A stretch of 64,000 nucleotides of DNA from Mycoplasmatota bacterium (lineage in GTDB: Bacteria; Bacillota_I; Bacilli_A; Haloplasmatales; Haloplasmataceae): the NCBI GenBank assembly GCA_018394295.1, contig CP074573.1:620001-684000 (forward strand). Direction: 5' to 3'. A program made the translations under genes and the position numbers. This document shows positions 8,539 to 17,106 of this stretch, one piece after another; within the stretch, counting starts at the first letter, position 1, and every line of letters begins with the position of its first letter. The notes beneath the pieces are model-generated. The model had not been told where the DNA came from. It was given only the letters and a program-made list of their open reading frames with translations, and searched no databases.

Positions 8539-9468
8539 ATGATGACAATTTTTATTAATACATTTAGAAGCTTACTAAAATGGAAATCTACACTTATTTT
8601 TATCGTAATAATGTCAATATTACCTATTATATTAGGGTTTGTTTTAAAAAATGAGATATATGGTAAAGATATGGCTTTTCAATCTCAATTAGATTTTACA
8701 ATAGGAATATATTATATATTAGTTTTTATGTGGGGGTTAGGAATACCATTTTTAATTGTTATAAGCGCAAAAGGGATTAGTTTAATAGCGAATGAAATTA
8801 CTGAGGGGACTTTAGGACTTTTAGTATCTATGAAAATATCACGATTTCAAATAGTATTATATAAGTGGTTAGCTTTATATTTTGTTGTTGTATTATTAGG
8901 AATATTAAGTATATATGAAAATATAAGTATCTTATCTTTGATTTCAGATATGGATAAAAATATTTTAAATAAATTAATTGAATCTATTCCTTTTTTAATT
9001 CAACATATATTGATAATGGGATTTATTTTTTCTAATATCGCAATCTTATTATCTTTATTAATTAAGTCAAAAATATTTGCGACCATTAGCATGACTTTCT
9101 TTATAGTGATTGTTTTTTTAATTATTCCATTATTTAAAAACTTTTTAACATCATATTATGAAAAATATAATCTATATCTCTATGATTTAAATTATCATTT
9201 TAGTTTAATATATTATCATTTTATTAGTAAAAGTAATATTAGTATTTCACCTACATTACAAACTGTGATGGGTACTTTTATTGGAATATTCGATATTAAG
9301 AAAATTACTGATAATGACATGTCTGTTTTATTAAAATCATCTCTTATGAAAGATGCAGCTATTTATTCATATCTTAGCTCAAATATTTTAATCTTATTTT
9401 GGTTATTTATAAGCATTATTTGTTTATTTTTATCAATGAGAATTCTGACAAAAAGGGATATTACATAA
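8539..9468 (+). CDS. ABC-2 type permease
   Basis: 309 residues with six predicted membrane spans: near residues 15-35, 55-80, 110-130, 155-175, 180-205 and 285-305. A cytoplasmic segment NEITEGTLGLLVSMKISR, after the second helix, matches the E(R/I)..GT...L...P.S pattern of ABC-2 permeases. The start is one of two adjacent ATGs after GGAGGAA. It forms an exporter with the preceding ATPase and is followed by a terminator, making a three-gene operon of propeller, ATPase and permease. Confidence 0.85.
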   Translation: MMTIFINTFRSLLKWKSTLIFIVIMSILPIILGFVLKNEIYGKDMAFQSQLDFTIGIYYILVFMWGLGIPFLIVISAKGISLIANEITEGTLGLLVSMKISRFQIVLYKWLALYFVVVLLGILSIYENISILSLISDMDKNILNKLIESIPFLIQHILIMGFIFSNIAILLSLLIKSKIFATISMTFFIVIVFLIIPLFKNFLTSYYEKYNLYLYDLNYHFSLIYYHFISKSNISISPTLQTVMGTFIGIFDIKKITDNDMSVLLKSSLMKDAAIYSYLSSNILILFWLFISIICLFLSMRILTKRDIT

Positions 9469-9521
9469 AAAATTTTATTTTATGATTATTTAATTTTTAA
9501 ATTACATATATATAAAGTATG

Positions 9522-9565
9522 AAAACTCATGAAATTACACTAAAAAAGTGTATCATGAGTTTTTC
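9522..9565 (+). terminator. Rho-independent terminator
   Basis: AAAACTCATGA...TTACAC pairs with GTGTA.TCATGAGTTTTT. It ends the propeller/ABC operon just before the IS66 boundary. Confidence 0.8.
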
Positions 9566-9592
9566 AATATTTTTTATTGTGGATATCCTTTA

Positions 9593-9600
9593 CTTACAAA
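9593..9600. repeat. IS66 target-site duplication, left copy
   Basis: CTTACAAA directly before the IS66 end. The identical right copy is at 13942-13949. Eight bases is the usual IS66 duplication length. Confidence 0.85.
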
Positions 9601-9606
9601 GTAAGC

Positions 9607-9614
9607 GTCAAATA
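9607..9614. repeat. ISL3 target-site duplication, left copy
   Basis: GTCAAATA, part of the original IS66 terminal repeat. It is duplicated at 11506-11513. Confidence 0.88.
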
Positions 9615-11505
9615 GGTTCTTTCCAAAGTTATTGGAATTTTATGTAAAAATATGTTATAATAAAGGTATCAAAAGTGGAGGTACCTTATGGACGAAATAA
9701 TTAAAATGCTTGACGAAAGTCTTGATTACATATCACATGAGTTAATTGATGATACTTTATACATTAATGTAAAATCAAATAAGGAGTCACTCCCATGTCC
9801 TCTATGCGGAGAGGAAAGTACAAAAGTACATTCTAGATACAATAAAAGCTTTCAGGACTTGCCATTACAGGGGAAAAAAGTTGTTATTGCACTAAAAAAT
9901 AAAAATATGTTCTGTACAAATCCAAATTGTAAGAAGTATACATTTTCAGAAAGCTTTGGTTTTATTGATCAAAAAGGCAAGAAAACGAAAAGATTAATTG
10001 ATGAAATTATACGAGTTTCTTTGACTCAAAGTTCTATATCGGCGGCAAAATACCTTTCAGATACGACCGTTGAAATCAAGAAAAGCTCAATTTGTAATTA
10101 CCTAAAAAAAAACTCTAGTCATAAACAAGAGTGAAGTTAAATATGTCTGTATAGATGACTTTGCGATAAAAAAGAGAAAATCATATGGAACAATTATGGT
10201 AGATATTGAAACTAAATGTATTATAGACTTATTAGAATCAAGAGATAGTATGAAAGTTACGGAATGGCTTACTACGTTTCCAAATATTAAACTCGTCTCA
10301 CGTGACGGCTCAACAACTTATCGCTCGGCTATTGCAGACGCTCATCCTAAAGCCACTCAGGTAAGTGATCGTTTTCATTTAGTTAAAAATTTAGTGAAAT
10401 CCATATCAAAGTATATGAAACGAATAATTACAGGTCGCATTGAAATACCACTCATATCACAAGATGGAAAGAAACGTTATGATTATCTTTGTGGTTTAAG
10501 CCGTAGAGAAAAAATTATTGAAGCCAGGCGTTTATATGCAAAGGAAGGAAATAGCTATGATACGATTGGAAATAAGTTAGGTGTTTCACCAACAACAGTT
10601 GCTAAATATATAAAAATGAAGGAAGAAGATATACCTAAAGAGAAAATAACTGTACGTGGAAAAGAGCACATCAACGCCATTTCGAAAGTGGAACAGAAAA
10701 GAAATAAGGTGCTAGAATTATGGAATAAAGGGTATACAAAAAGAGACATATCAAAGAAAACAGGATATAGCACTACAAGCATTGATACTTATCTCAAAGG
10801 TGAATTCAATCCTGTGCACGGACAATATGGAACAGGCCGAAATGGTAAACTAATGCCATTTAGAGATGAAGTTATTGATATGCGTGCTAATGGGATAACA
10901 TATAAGAAGATTACAGAACATATAAGGGAAAAAGGATACACAGGAACTGTAGATGGATTGAGATTTTTTATCTCAAAAGAAAAGCGTTTAGCTAAAGACA
11001 CCTCGTCTACAAAAGAACCTACAGAATTTTTAGACAAACGTTTGATCAATAAATTATTATATAAACCACTTGAAAAGGTAAAAGGGATCACGGAGAATCA
11101 ATTGAATGAATTTTTCAAAAAATATCCAGACATAAAAGTACTCTTTGAAAGACTAAAAGAATTCAGACTTTTGTTACTTGAAGATACAGAAGACAGTTTA
11201 AGTAAATGGATTAAACGGGCAAGAGAATCTGAAATTCAGGAAATTGATAGTTTCATTAATGGTATACAAAATGACCAAGATGCCGTAGAAAATGCCATAA
11301 AGTATAGTTATAATAACGGTTTAGCAGAAGGAAGTGTTAATAAACTAAAATCTATAAAAAGGATTATGTATGGCAGAAATAAATTTGATCTACTGAGGTC
11401 TAAAGTATTATTATTGGAATCATTAAAATGATAGATTTAAGTAAAGTAGGCAAATAAAGTCTACTATTAATTTTTACTATAAATCCAATAACTTTGGAAA
11501 GAACC
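9615..11505 (+). mobile_element. ISL3-family insertion sequence
   Basis: A 1891-bp element with terminal inverted repeats of 22 identical bases starting GGTTCTTTCCAAAG. The 8-bp direct repeat GTCAAATA flanks it at 9607-9614 and 11506-11513. The 8-bp duplication and the transposase type fit ISL3. It landed inside the left terminal repeat of the IS66 element, so it is the younger of the two. Its transposase is in two frames. Confidence 0.92.
9688..11431 (+). pseudogene. tnp: ISL3-family transposase, split by a frameshift
   Basis: The first part (9688-10134, 148 residues) has the N-terminal zinc-binding domain: CPLCGEE..KVHSRY, then CTNPNCKKYTFSE. The second part (frame open through 10196-11431) has the DDE core, starting YVCIDDFAIKKRKSYGTIMVDI with VSRDGSTTYRSAIADAHP and SDRFHLVKNL, plus an inserted helix-turn-helix region. 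The frames meet at a run of nine A (10104-10112), and the second is +1 relative to the first. ISL3 transposases are normally one frame of about 430-550 residues, so this is either an indel or a slippage site. Confidence 0.85.
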
Positions 11506-11513
11506 GTCAAATA
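11506..11513. repeat. ISL3 target-site duplication, right copy
   Basis: GTCAAATA, identical to 9607-9614. Removing the element and one copy restores a full IS66 terminal repeat. Confidence 0.88.
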
Positions 11514-11525
11514 TAACACACATAA

Positions 11526-11560
11526 AAAATCCTCATTTACTAAAATGAGGGATTTTTTTA
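11526..11560 (-). terminator. Rho-independent terminator of the IS66 operon
   Basis: On the minus strand AAATCCCTCATTTTA pairs with TAAATGAGGATTT and is followed by T residues. It lies at the stop of tnpC. Confidence 0.7.
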
Positions 11561-13113
11561 TGTGTTCAATTTACAATTTTTAGGGAGTTCATCTGACCAA
11601 GGTAATAATGTGTCTAGAATTTGTTCATCATTCAAATCTACATTTGGTAATCTATCAAATAAATAGGTTAGATATTCAATTGGTTTTATATTATTCTCCT
11701 TCGCGGTTTCAATAACACTATATATGATGGCACTTGATTTTGCTCCTTTAGGAGTATTAGAGAATAACCAGTTTTTTCTTCCAATCACGAAAGGTTTAAT
11801 TGATCTTTCAGCTCTATTATTATCAATTTCTAATCTCCCATCAAGTAGGTATCTTCCAAGATTATCCCATTGATTGAGACAATATTTAATAGCTTTACCA
11901 AGTTTACAATTAGGTAAAATTTCTTCTGCTTGATTTTTAAGCCATACTAAAAAATCATCCAAAATCTCTCGACTGTCATTATTTCTTATTTCATACTTTT
12001 CTTCAGGTGTTAAGTCCATTATTTTATGCTCAATTGAGTATAACTGATTACAGAAAGTTAATCCCTCTTTCGCAATGGACACATCATCACTCGATAGAGC
12101 TTTTACTATTTCGGCAAATCCTCTCCTCGCATGTGCCCAGCACCCAACAAGTATTACATTAGGAATATTATGATATCCAGTATATGCATCCACCTGAAGA
12201 TATCCTTTAAATCCTTCAAGAAACTCTTCGGGATGTTTACCTGCTCTTGTCGTCTGATAATCATATAAAACAATTGCTTTCCCCTCTGAACCTGTTCGAT
12301 AAAGCCACATGTAGGACTTTGATTTTGCTTCTCTCCCGTTTTCCTTCAATACTTGGGTAGTTGTCTCATCTGCATGTAGGATATCTTTTTGAAGTAATAA
12401 TTTATGCATACGATTATATAAGATTTCCAACCAAGCAGCACCTTTAATTACCCAGTTAGAAAGATTTTGTCGCGGTAAAAATATTCCCAATCTTTCAAAT
12501 TGTTTCTCTTGTCTGTAAAGAGGTAACCCATTTGTATATTTTTGATCCATTATATACGCAATTAAAGATGATGAAGCTAAGCTTCCTGGTATTGCAGGAT
12601 AAGGCATATTAGCTTTTATTATAGGCGTTCTAATTTCACTTTTCTCACATAATCGACAGGATACTATATGACGGATATGTTTCTTGATTTTTACTTTAGG
12701 CGGAATAACTACAATTTCAGTTCTTTCTTCAGTACTCATTTCATGAAGTAGAAAACCACATTGTGGACAATCTTTTTCTTCAGGATAATAATGTATTTCT
12801 TCAACAGGAAGAGTTTTTAAATAATCAGTACTTTTTTTCGTCCTTTTTTATTTCTAGTATAGGTAATTTTTTCAAGTTTAGGTTCTTCGCGATTTAAATT
12901 TGATTCCTTTTCAGCTTCATTAAATAATTCTAGACTTTGTTGATTAGGATCAATTTTCTCGCTAGAAGATCCAAAACGCTTTTGTTGATATAATTTAAAG
13001 AACTCTTCATAATTTTTCACTTTATTTTGAAGTTCTACTATTTTAGAATCTTGTGATGAGATATATTCAATTAATTCTTCTTTAGTTAGTTTATTTAAGT
13101 CTACTTTTTTCAT
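11558..13113 (-). pseudogene. tnpC: IS66 transposase TnpC, frameshifted
   Basis: The N-terminal part (12817-13113) has the leucine-rich helical start and the conserved QKRFGSSSEKI segment of IS66 transposases. The main part (11558-12739 plus the open frame upstream to about 12838) has the zinc-finger Cys pairs (CPQCGFLLHE and CRLCEKSEI), ILHADETTTQV, YTGYHNI..VGCWAHARR, RAERSIKPFVIGRKNWLFSNTPKGAKSS and the typical C-terminus. The two meet at seven T (12832-12838, seven A in the sense strand); one more A would join them. It is either a broken gene or a transcriptional slippage site. Confidence 0.88.
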
Positions 13114-13189
13114 TGCTTTTCTTACCTTTTTTCGATACTTTATTTTACCATAAAATGAGAAAAAAGTCTAATTATATAAAGAAAAGGGA

Positions 13190-13543
13190 CTATATAATCC
13201 CCCTTTGCTTAACCTCTTTAAAGGCCTTTCCATTACGTATTTCATAACCATCTAAAAACCAATAAAATTCTTTTAAAGACGAACTTGTAATCTCCTGTTC
13301 ACTTTTAGGCCAATTAAATTTACCACTTTCTAATCGTTTTTTATATATCCAAAAACCATTATAATCCCAATGTAAAATTTTTAAAATTTGTCTACTTTTA
13401 TTACAGAAAACAAATAAGTTATTTGAAAATGGATCTAAATCAAACTGTTTTTTTACAATAAGAGATAGTCCATCAATTGATTTTCTTAAATCAGTATATC
13501 CTGTCGCGAAATAAACTGTTTTTACATCCTTGAGTTTAATCAT
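13190..13543 (-). CDS. tnpB: IS66 accessory protein TnpB
   Basis: 117 residues with the hallmark TnpB pattern: VYFATGYTDLRKSIDGL, NNLFVFCNKSRQILKILHWD and GFWIYKKRLESGKFNWP. It is full-length for the family and required for IS66 transposition, though its exact role is unsettled. Its start overlaps the end of tnpA by ATGA, indicating translational coupling. Confidence 0.95.
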   Translation of the reverse strand: MIKLKDVKTVYFATGYTDLRKSIDGLSLIVKKQFDLDPFSNNLFVFCNKSRQILKILHWDYNGFWIYKKRLESGKFNWPKSEQEITSSSLKEFYWFLDGYEIRNGKAFKEVKQRGII

Positions 13544-13857
13544 AATTCTGATAACACCTTTACCACATCTTTTAAATGATTCCCATTGAACCCTGGTTCA
13601 ACCTTTATATTGCATTTTCCTATTTTAATCGTTATACATTTTTCTTCATTCATTTCAACCATTTCATGATTAACAGGAATGGGTATCCAATTAATTTCTT
13701 GTGCTTGATTTTCATTTTGATTATTCTTTTTAATCCAATATAGAAGTTGATGTAATTTATACCCATTTTCCCTACACCATTTTGATTTTGATAATCCACT
13801 TTTTTGATATTCTTCAATTCTTTCTTTCCATTCAGATCTTAACTTATTATAATTCAT
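13540..13857 (-). CDS. tnpA: IS66 accessory protein TnpA
   Basis: 105 residues with a helix-turn-helix at the N-terminus (LRSEWKERIEEYQKSGLSKSKWCREN), the family's W..R...Y..SG.S...WC motif. It starts at ATG 13857 behind TAGGAGGA and is the first gene of the IS66 operon. Confidence 0.93.
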   Translation of the reverse strand: MNYNKLRSEWKERIEEYQKSGLSKSKWCRENGYKLHQLLYWIKKNNQNENQAQEINWIPIPVNHEMVEMNEEKCITIKIGKCNIKVEPGFNGNHLKDVVKVLSEL

Positions 13858-13941
13858 TATAAAATCCTCCTAACATATTAGCTAAGAGGATTATCTCATA
13901 TTATTTTCATAAATTAAATGTGTGCTATATTGTACGCTTAC

Positions 13942-13949
13942 CTTACAAA
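13942..13949. repeat. IS66 target-site duplication, right copy
   Basis: CTTACAAA directly after the IS66 end, identical to 9593-9600. Confidence 0.85.
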
Positions 13950-13966
13950 CAGTATCAATAATATTA

Positions 13967-14368
13967 TTAGAACTTTCTATTGAAATGAATCAAATAAAAG
14001 AAGTAAATGACAGACATTGACAAGATAAGTAGTAAAAATAAAAATACTAAAGTAAAATCAATAAAATAGTGTAATGAAAATAAGGCAAATACTAACCAAA
14101 AAGTTGTCCAAAATGCATAATATCCTGCTTTATCATTAATCATTACCCCACGTTCATCTTCTTTATTCTCCACTTTTTTGACAAAATCTTTGTTTTTATT
14201 TCCAATAGCATAAGTAATCAATAAGAGAATTCCAGTTGGTAAAAAAGCGGCTGATAATCCTATAAATACAGGGTGGAAATCAAAAATAAACATAAGCGTT
14301 AGAAATACGATCCCTAGTATAATATATAGAATTGAAAAATTAATTTGTTTTTTAATTGATTTATTCAT
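13967..14368 (-). CDS. four-helix membrane protein, partner of an XRE regulator
   Basis: 133 residues from ATG 14368, six bases after GAGGAGGAC. Four hydrophobic segments are arranged as two pairs, separated by a charged loop reading KVENKEDERGVMINDKAGYYAFW. Small membrane proteins with this ENKDER..INDKA-type loop commonly sit behind XRE repressors in Bacillota, but their function is unknown. The gene begins one base before the end of the repressor gene, so the two form one operon. Confidence 0.75.
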   Translation of the reverse strand: MNKSIKKQINFSILYIILGIVFLTLMFIFDFHPVFIGLSAAFLPTGILLLITYAIGNKNKDFVKKVENKEDERGVMINDKAGYYAFWTTFWLVFALFSLHYFIDFTLVFLFLLLILSMSVIYFFYLIHFNRKF

Positions 14369-14369
14369 T

Positions 14370-14567
14370 TTAGTCCTCCTCAAAAATAAATATTTCTTCA
14401 ATGTGATAATTAAATATTTTAGCTATTTTATAAGCTAAAGTAATTGATGGATTGTACTTACCATTTTCTAGAGAGATAATGGTTTGTCGTGAGACATTGA
14501 TTAAATCCGCTAAATCTTGTTGTGTCATATTCTGATGGGTTCTAAGTTCTTTAATTTTATTTTTCAT
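14370..14567 (-). CDS. XRE-family transcriptional repressor
   Basis: 65 residues starting at ATG 14567 behind a GGAGG site. The protein is essentially one helix-turn-helix domain: IKELRTHQNMTQQDLADLI, VSRQTIISLENGKYNPSI, LAYKIAKIF. The ending HIEEIFIFEED is typical of the short YozG/Cro-like group. A perfect 32-base palindrome overlaps its promoter, so autorepression is likely. It is co-transcribed with a four-helix membrane protein. Confidence 0.9.
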   Translation of the reverse strand: MKNKIKELRTHQNMTQQDLADLINVSRQTIISLENGKYNPSITLAYKIAKIFNYHIEEIFIFEED

Positions 14568-14582
14568 GCAACCTCCTTCATA

Positions 14583-14614
14583 TAATCGATGTAAAGTTAA
14601 CTTTACATCGATTA
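14583..14614. promoter_or_regulatory. perfect 32-bp palindromic operator
   Basis: An uninterrupted inverted repeat with arms TAATCGATGTAAAGTT and its exact complement, centred between 14598 and 14599. It covers the -10 end and start region of the XRE promoter. A further half site, AACTTTACAT, lies at 14643-14652. It is probably the binding site of the small XRE repressor. Confidence 0.8.
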
Positions 14615-14639
14615 TATAATAGGGGATGTGCGATGTCAA
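14611..14639 (-). promoter_or_regulatory. consensus sigma-A promoter of the XRE operon
   Basis: On the minus strand TTGACA (14634-14639) and TATAAT (14611-14616) are separated by 17 bases, a perfect consensus. The -10 is embedded in the palindromic operator, which suits tight repression with strong expression on release. Confidence 0.88.
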
Positions 14640-14784
14640 GCTAACTTTACATTTATTTAAAAATTGTTTATTTTCATTATGAGTGATTAATTATAACATA
14701 GTAAATTGTATATTTAGCAACTCAAATCAAGATTTTATGATACGCTTCTTGTAAAATAGAATTAAATAAGGAGTGTGATAGAAT

Positions 14785-15459
14785 ATGAATATAGTGTTTG
14801 AAGAAAATGAACGGGAGGTTATATTTAGAGTTAAGGATTTTGAACCTAAATATGAACCTGTATTAAAAATGTGTTATTATGAAAAAGATGGAGATAGTTA
14901 TATAAAGAAATACAGCGATCAAATAAACAATATTAAGATAATCCAGGAAAACTTTAAAAAGCATGCTGAAGTTATGTTTAATCAAGTTGGTTATTTTGAA
15001 GAAATTCCTTGGGAAAAAGCTTTATTAGCTTTTAGCGAAAGAATGAACAAATATCATATTGATTGGTGGCTTACAGGGAGTTGTGCTGCCTGTATAAGAG
15101 GGATTCCATTAAAGCCACATGATGTTGATATTATGGTGGATTCAAAAGATGTTGTTAAATTAAATCATCTATTTACTAATTGGATGATAGAACCTTTTAT
15201 TGATACAGGTGGTTGGGTGACTAAAGATTTTGGTGTTTTATTTAAATATGCTAGAATAGATATAGCGTCTGATCCTAGTCCATCATTAGACCAACCAGAA
15301 CCAGTTGATTGTGGACCTTATGCTAAGGATCATTTAGAAACTGTACAATTTAAAGGCTATCAAATAAAAGTACCACCACTACAGTTATTAATAAATGCAA
15401 ACAAAAGACGGAATAGATTAGATCGAGTCAAATTACTTGGATCATATTTAAATAAATAA
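14785..15459 (+). CDS. nucleotidyltransferase-fold protein
   Basis: 224 residues from ATG 14785 behind AAGGAGTG. The central segment WWLTGSCAACIRGI..KPHDVDIMVD has the G-S...D-x-D pattern of the polymerase-beta nucleotidyltransferase superfamily. A third acidic position may be the Asp in YARIDIASD. The first 75 residues have no obvious family. It may transfer a nucleotide to a small molecule or protein, as antibiotic nucleotidyltransferases and MNT antitoxins do. An AraC regulator lies 22 bases downstream and could share the transcript. Confidence 0.7.
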   Translation: MNIVFEENEREVIFRVKDFEPKYEPVLKMCYYEKDGDSYIKKYSDQINNIKIIQENFKKHAEVMFNQVGYFEEIPWEKALLAFSERMNKYHIDWWLTGSCAACIRGIPLKPHDVDIMVDSKDVVKLNHLFTNWMIEPFIDTGGWVTKDFGVLFKYARIDIASDPSPSLDQPEPVDCGPYAKDHLETVQFKGYQIKVPPLQLLINANKRRNRLDRVKLLGSYLNK

Positions 15460-15481
15460 TCTTGTTTAGAGGTGAGGAGAC

Positions 15482-16378
15482 ATGTTTGAATGGAATAAGA
15501 GTGTGCAAAAGATGATTGATATAATTGAAGAACATCTTACTAGTACAATTACACTTGATATGATTGCTGATAAATTAAATTATTCATCTTATTATTGTAC
15601 AAGACAATTTCATCAATTTGTAGGAATTAGTTTAAGGAATTATATTCGTTTAAGAAAAGTAAGTGCAGCTGCGCTTGATTTAAGAGATACCGATGATAGA
15701 ATTCTTGATATTGCATTTAAATATGGTTTTTCCTCACAAGAAGCATTTTCACGATCTTTTAGAAAAGAATATGGATTAAGTCCGTTTCAATATCGAAAGA
15801 TGCTTAATCCATTACCTCTTTTTATCAAACGTAATACCTATAATCCTTATTTTTTAGGAATTGATATCCCTATAAAAGATATGAACAAGAAAGAAGTTAA
15901 TATAAGTATTCAAGTGATTCCTAAACATCAATTCATTGGGATAAGAGACAATAACGTAGATAATTATTATGATTTCTGGGCTAGACAAGAAAAAGAATAT
16001 AAGAGAGAATGTTATAAGGTGAGTGGATTACTTGAAAGTATTAAAAGTTATAATGGGGTTGTAGGTGGCTGGTTTTATGAAAATAAACAAAAAGGATACC
16101 TTTATGGAATAGAAGTTCCTTGTCCTGTGAGTCCTGTAATCCCAGTTTATTTTGAAAAATTAATAATACCTAAAAGTATATATGTTATTTTTCATTATCC
16201 ACCTTATCAGTATAATGAAGAAGATAATATAGTGTATCATTTATTAAAAGAGAAAATGGATTCTTTTAATCCTAATGACTATGGATACGAGTATCATCTA
16301 TCTAATCCTATTTATCAAAGACATAATCCAGAAAAATATGGTCAGGCTATCTGTGTACCGGTAAAAGTAAAGGAATAA
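15482..16378 (+). CDS. AraC-family regulator with GyrI-like effector domain
   Basis: 298 residues. The N-terminal 110 residues hold two helix-turn-helices of the AraC/XylS type (DMIADKLNYSSYYCTRQFHQ and ILDIAFKYGFSSQEAFSRSFRKEYGLSPFQYRK). The C-terminal half (KEVNISIQVIPKHQFIGIRDN..., ending HLSNPIYQR..PEKYGQAICVPVK) resembles GyrI-like/BmrR effector-binding domains that sense small hydrophobic drugs. It is preceded by GAGGTGAGGAG and probably regulates its neighbours, for example the ABC exporters downstream. Confidence 0.85.
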   Translation: MFEWNKSVQKMIDIIEEHLTSTITLDMIADKLNYSSYYCTRQFHQFVGISLRNYIRLRKVSAAALDLRDTDDRILDIAFKYGFSSQEAFSRSFRKEYGLSPFQYRKMLNPLPLFIKRNTYNPYFLGIDIPIKDMNKKEVNISIQVIPKHQFIGIRDNNVDNYYDFWARQEKEYKRECYKVSGLLESIKSYNGVVGGWFYENKQKGYLYGIEVPCPVSPVIPVYFEKLIIPKSIYVIFHYPPYQYNEEDNIVYHLLKEKMDSFNPNDYGYEYHLSNPIYQRHNPEKYGQAICVPVKVKE

Positions 16379-16630
16379 TTTTAAGTATAATTAGAATTCA
16401 ATATATCTATTTAGAAGAAATGATTCTTTTAAATAGGTATTTCTTTAATTTTTTAGTATTAATTAAAGATTTTGTGGAAAAATACCATAATATGGAGAAT
16501 ATTCCAATATTATTACTGTACTTGTTGATAGAAATACTATATAATAAAGAAAATATAACAAAAAAGTGTAGATATACTGATATTAATTTGAAAGAGCATT
16601 TCAAAATGTACTGATTGTATGTTAATTAAT

Positions 16631-16722
16631 GTTTGAATATAATTCATAAAATGGCTATTTAAGAGAGTTAATTATTCTTATATTCAAATTAGTTGCATAT
16701 TTAAAACGTACTGTTATAATTA
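16631..16722. repeat. duplicated promoter/inverted-repeat module, copy 1
   Basis: TTTGAATATA and TATATTCAAA-type arms flank about 38 bases, followed directly by TTGCAT-16-TATAAT. A close copy lies at 16981-17073. Both sit before short operons, suggesting a shared regulator or a duplicated control region. The rest of 16379-16630 is AT-rich with no gene I can support. Confidence 0.6.
16693..16720 (+). promoter_or_regulatory. promoter of the zinc-ribbon gene
   Basis: TTGCAT (16693-16698), a 16-base spacer, then TATAAT (16715-16720), 61 bases before the ATG. The same arrangement occurs at 17043-17070. Confidence 0.65.
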
Positions 16723-16781
16723 TGCTGTATTTAAGAAAGAAAGAAAAAAATACAATAAAGAAAAATATAAAGGAGGAAAAA

Positions 16782-16979
16782 ATGTATAAATGTGTAAAAT
16801 GTGGATGTGAAGAATTTGAACAAGATCAAATGAGAGCTACAGGTGGGGCATTTGCTAAGATATTTGATATCCAAAATAAGAAATTTGTGACGGTATCATG
16901 TAAAAAGTGTGGCTATACTGAGATTTATAAGAAAAAAGGTAGAGCTATTTCTAATGTAGCTGATTGGTTTATTGGTTAA
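16782..16979 (+). CDS. small zinc-ribbon protein
   Basis: 65 residues from ATG 16782 behind AGGAGGAAAA; an earlier in-frame ATG lacks a ribosome site. Two CxxC pairs, CVKCGCEEFEQ and VSCKKCGYTEIYK, form a zinc ribbon like that of YgiT/COG3478 nucleic-acid-binding-type proteins. The ending GRAISNVADWFIG is conserved in that group. It lies between two near-identical control modules and just before an ABC exporter operon, so they may be co-regulated. Confidence 0.8.
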   Translation: MYKCVKCGCEEFEQDQMRATGGAFAKIFDIQNKKFVTVSCKKCGYTEIYKKKGRAISNVADWFIG

Positions 16980-16980
16980 T

Positions 16981-17073
16981 ATTTGAATATATTACCAAAA
17001 ATGGTGATTTAAAAGGTATTTTTTATTTTATATTCAAATATATTGCATTTTAAAAATGTATTGTTATAATTAG
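16981..17073. repeat. duplicated promoter/inverted-repeat module, copy 2
   Basis: ATTTGAATAT and ATATTCAAAT arms (16981-17039), then TTGCAT-16-TATAAT, matching 16631-16722 in layout and largely in sequence. It lies between the zinc-ribbon stop and the ABC permease. Confidence 0.6.
17043..17070 (+). promoter_or_regulatory. promoter of the ABC permease/ATPase operon
   Basis: TTGCAT (17043-17048) and TATAAT (17065-17070), spacer 16, right after the inverted repeat. Confidence 0.65.
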
Positions 17074-17106
17074 TTTGTGAAAAAAATAATTAATTGGAGG
17101 TTAAGG

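Larger units (their letters stand above)
9601..13941 (-). mobile_element. IS66-family element, interrupted by an ISL3-family element
   Basis: The ends are 24-base inverted repeats beginning GTAAGCGT and matching at 21 of 24 positions. The right copy is 13918-13941. The left copy is split, 9601-9614 then 11514-11523, by the ISL3 insertion. The target duplication CTTACAAA flanks it at 9593-9600 and 13942-13949. On the minus strand it has tnpA, tnpB and tnpC in the standard IS66 order. Because an end is broken and tnpC is frameshifted, self-mobility is doubtful. Confidence 0.9.

Noticed and set aside
16420-16614. A 64-residue plus-strand ORF between the AraC gene and the zinc-ribbon gene
   Set aside because: Weak ribosome site, Ile/Leu/Asn-rich composition typical of AT-rich noncoding DNA, and an opposite-strand ORF of equal length.
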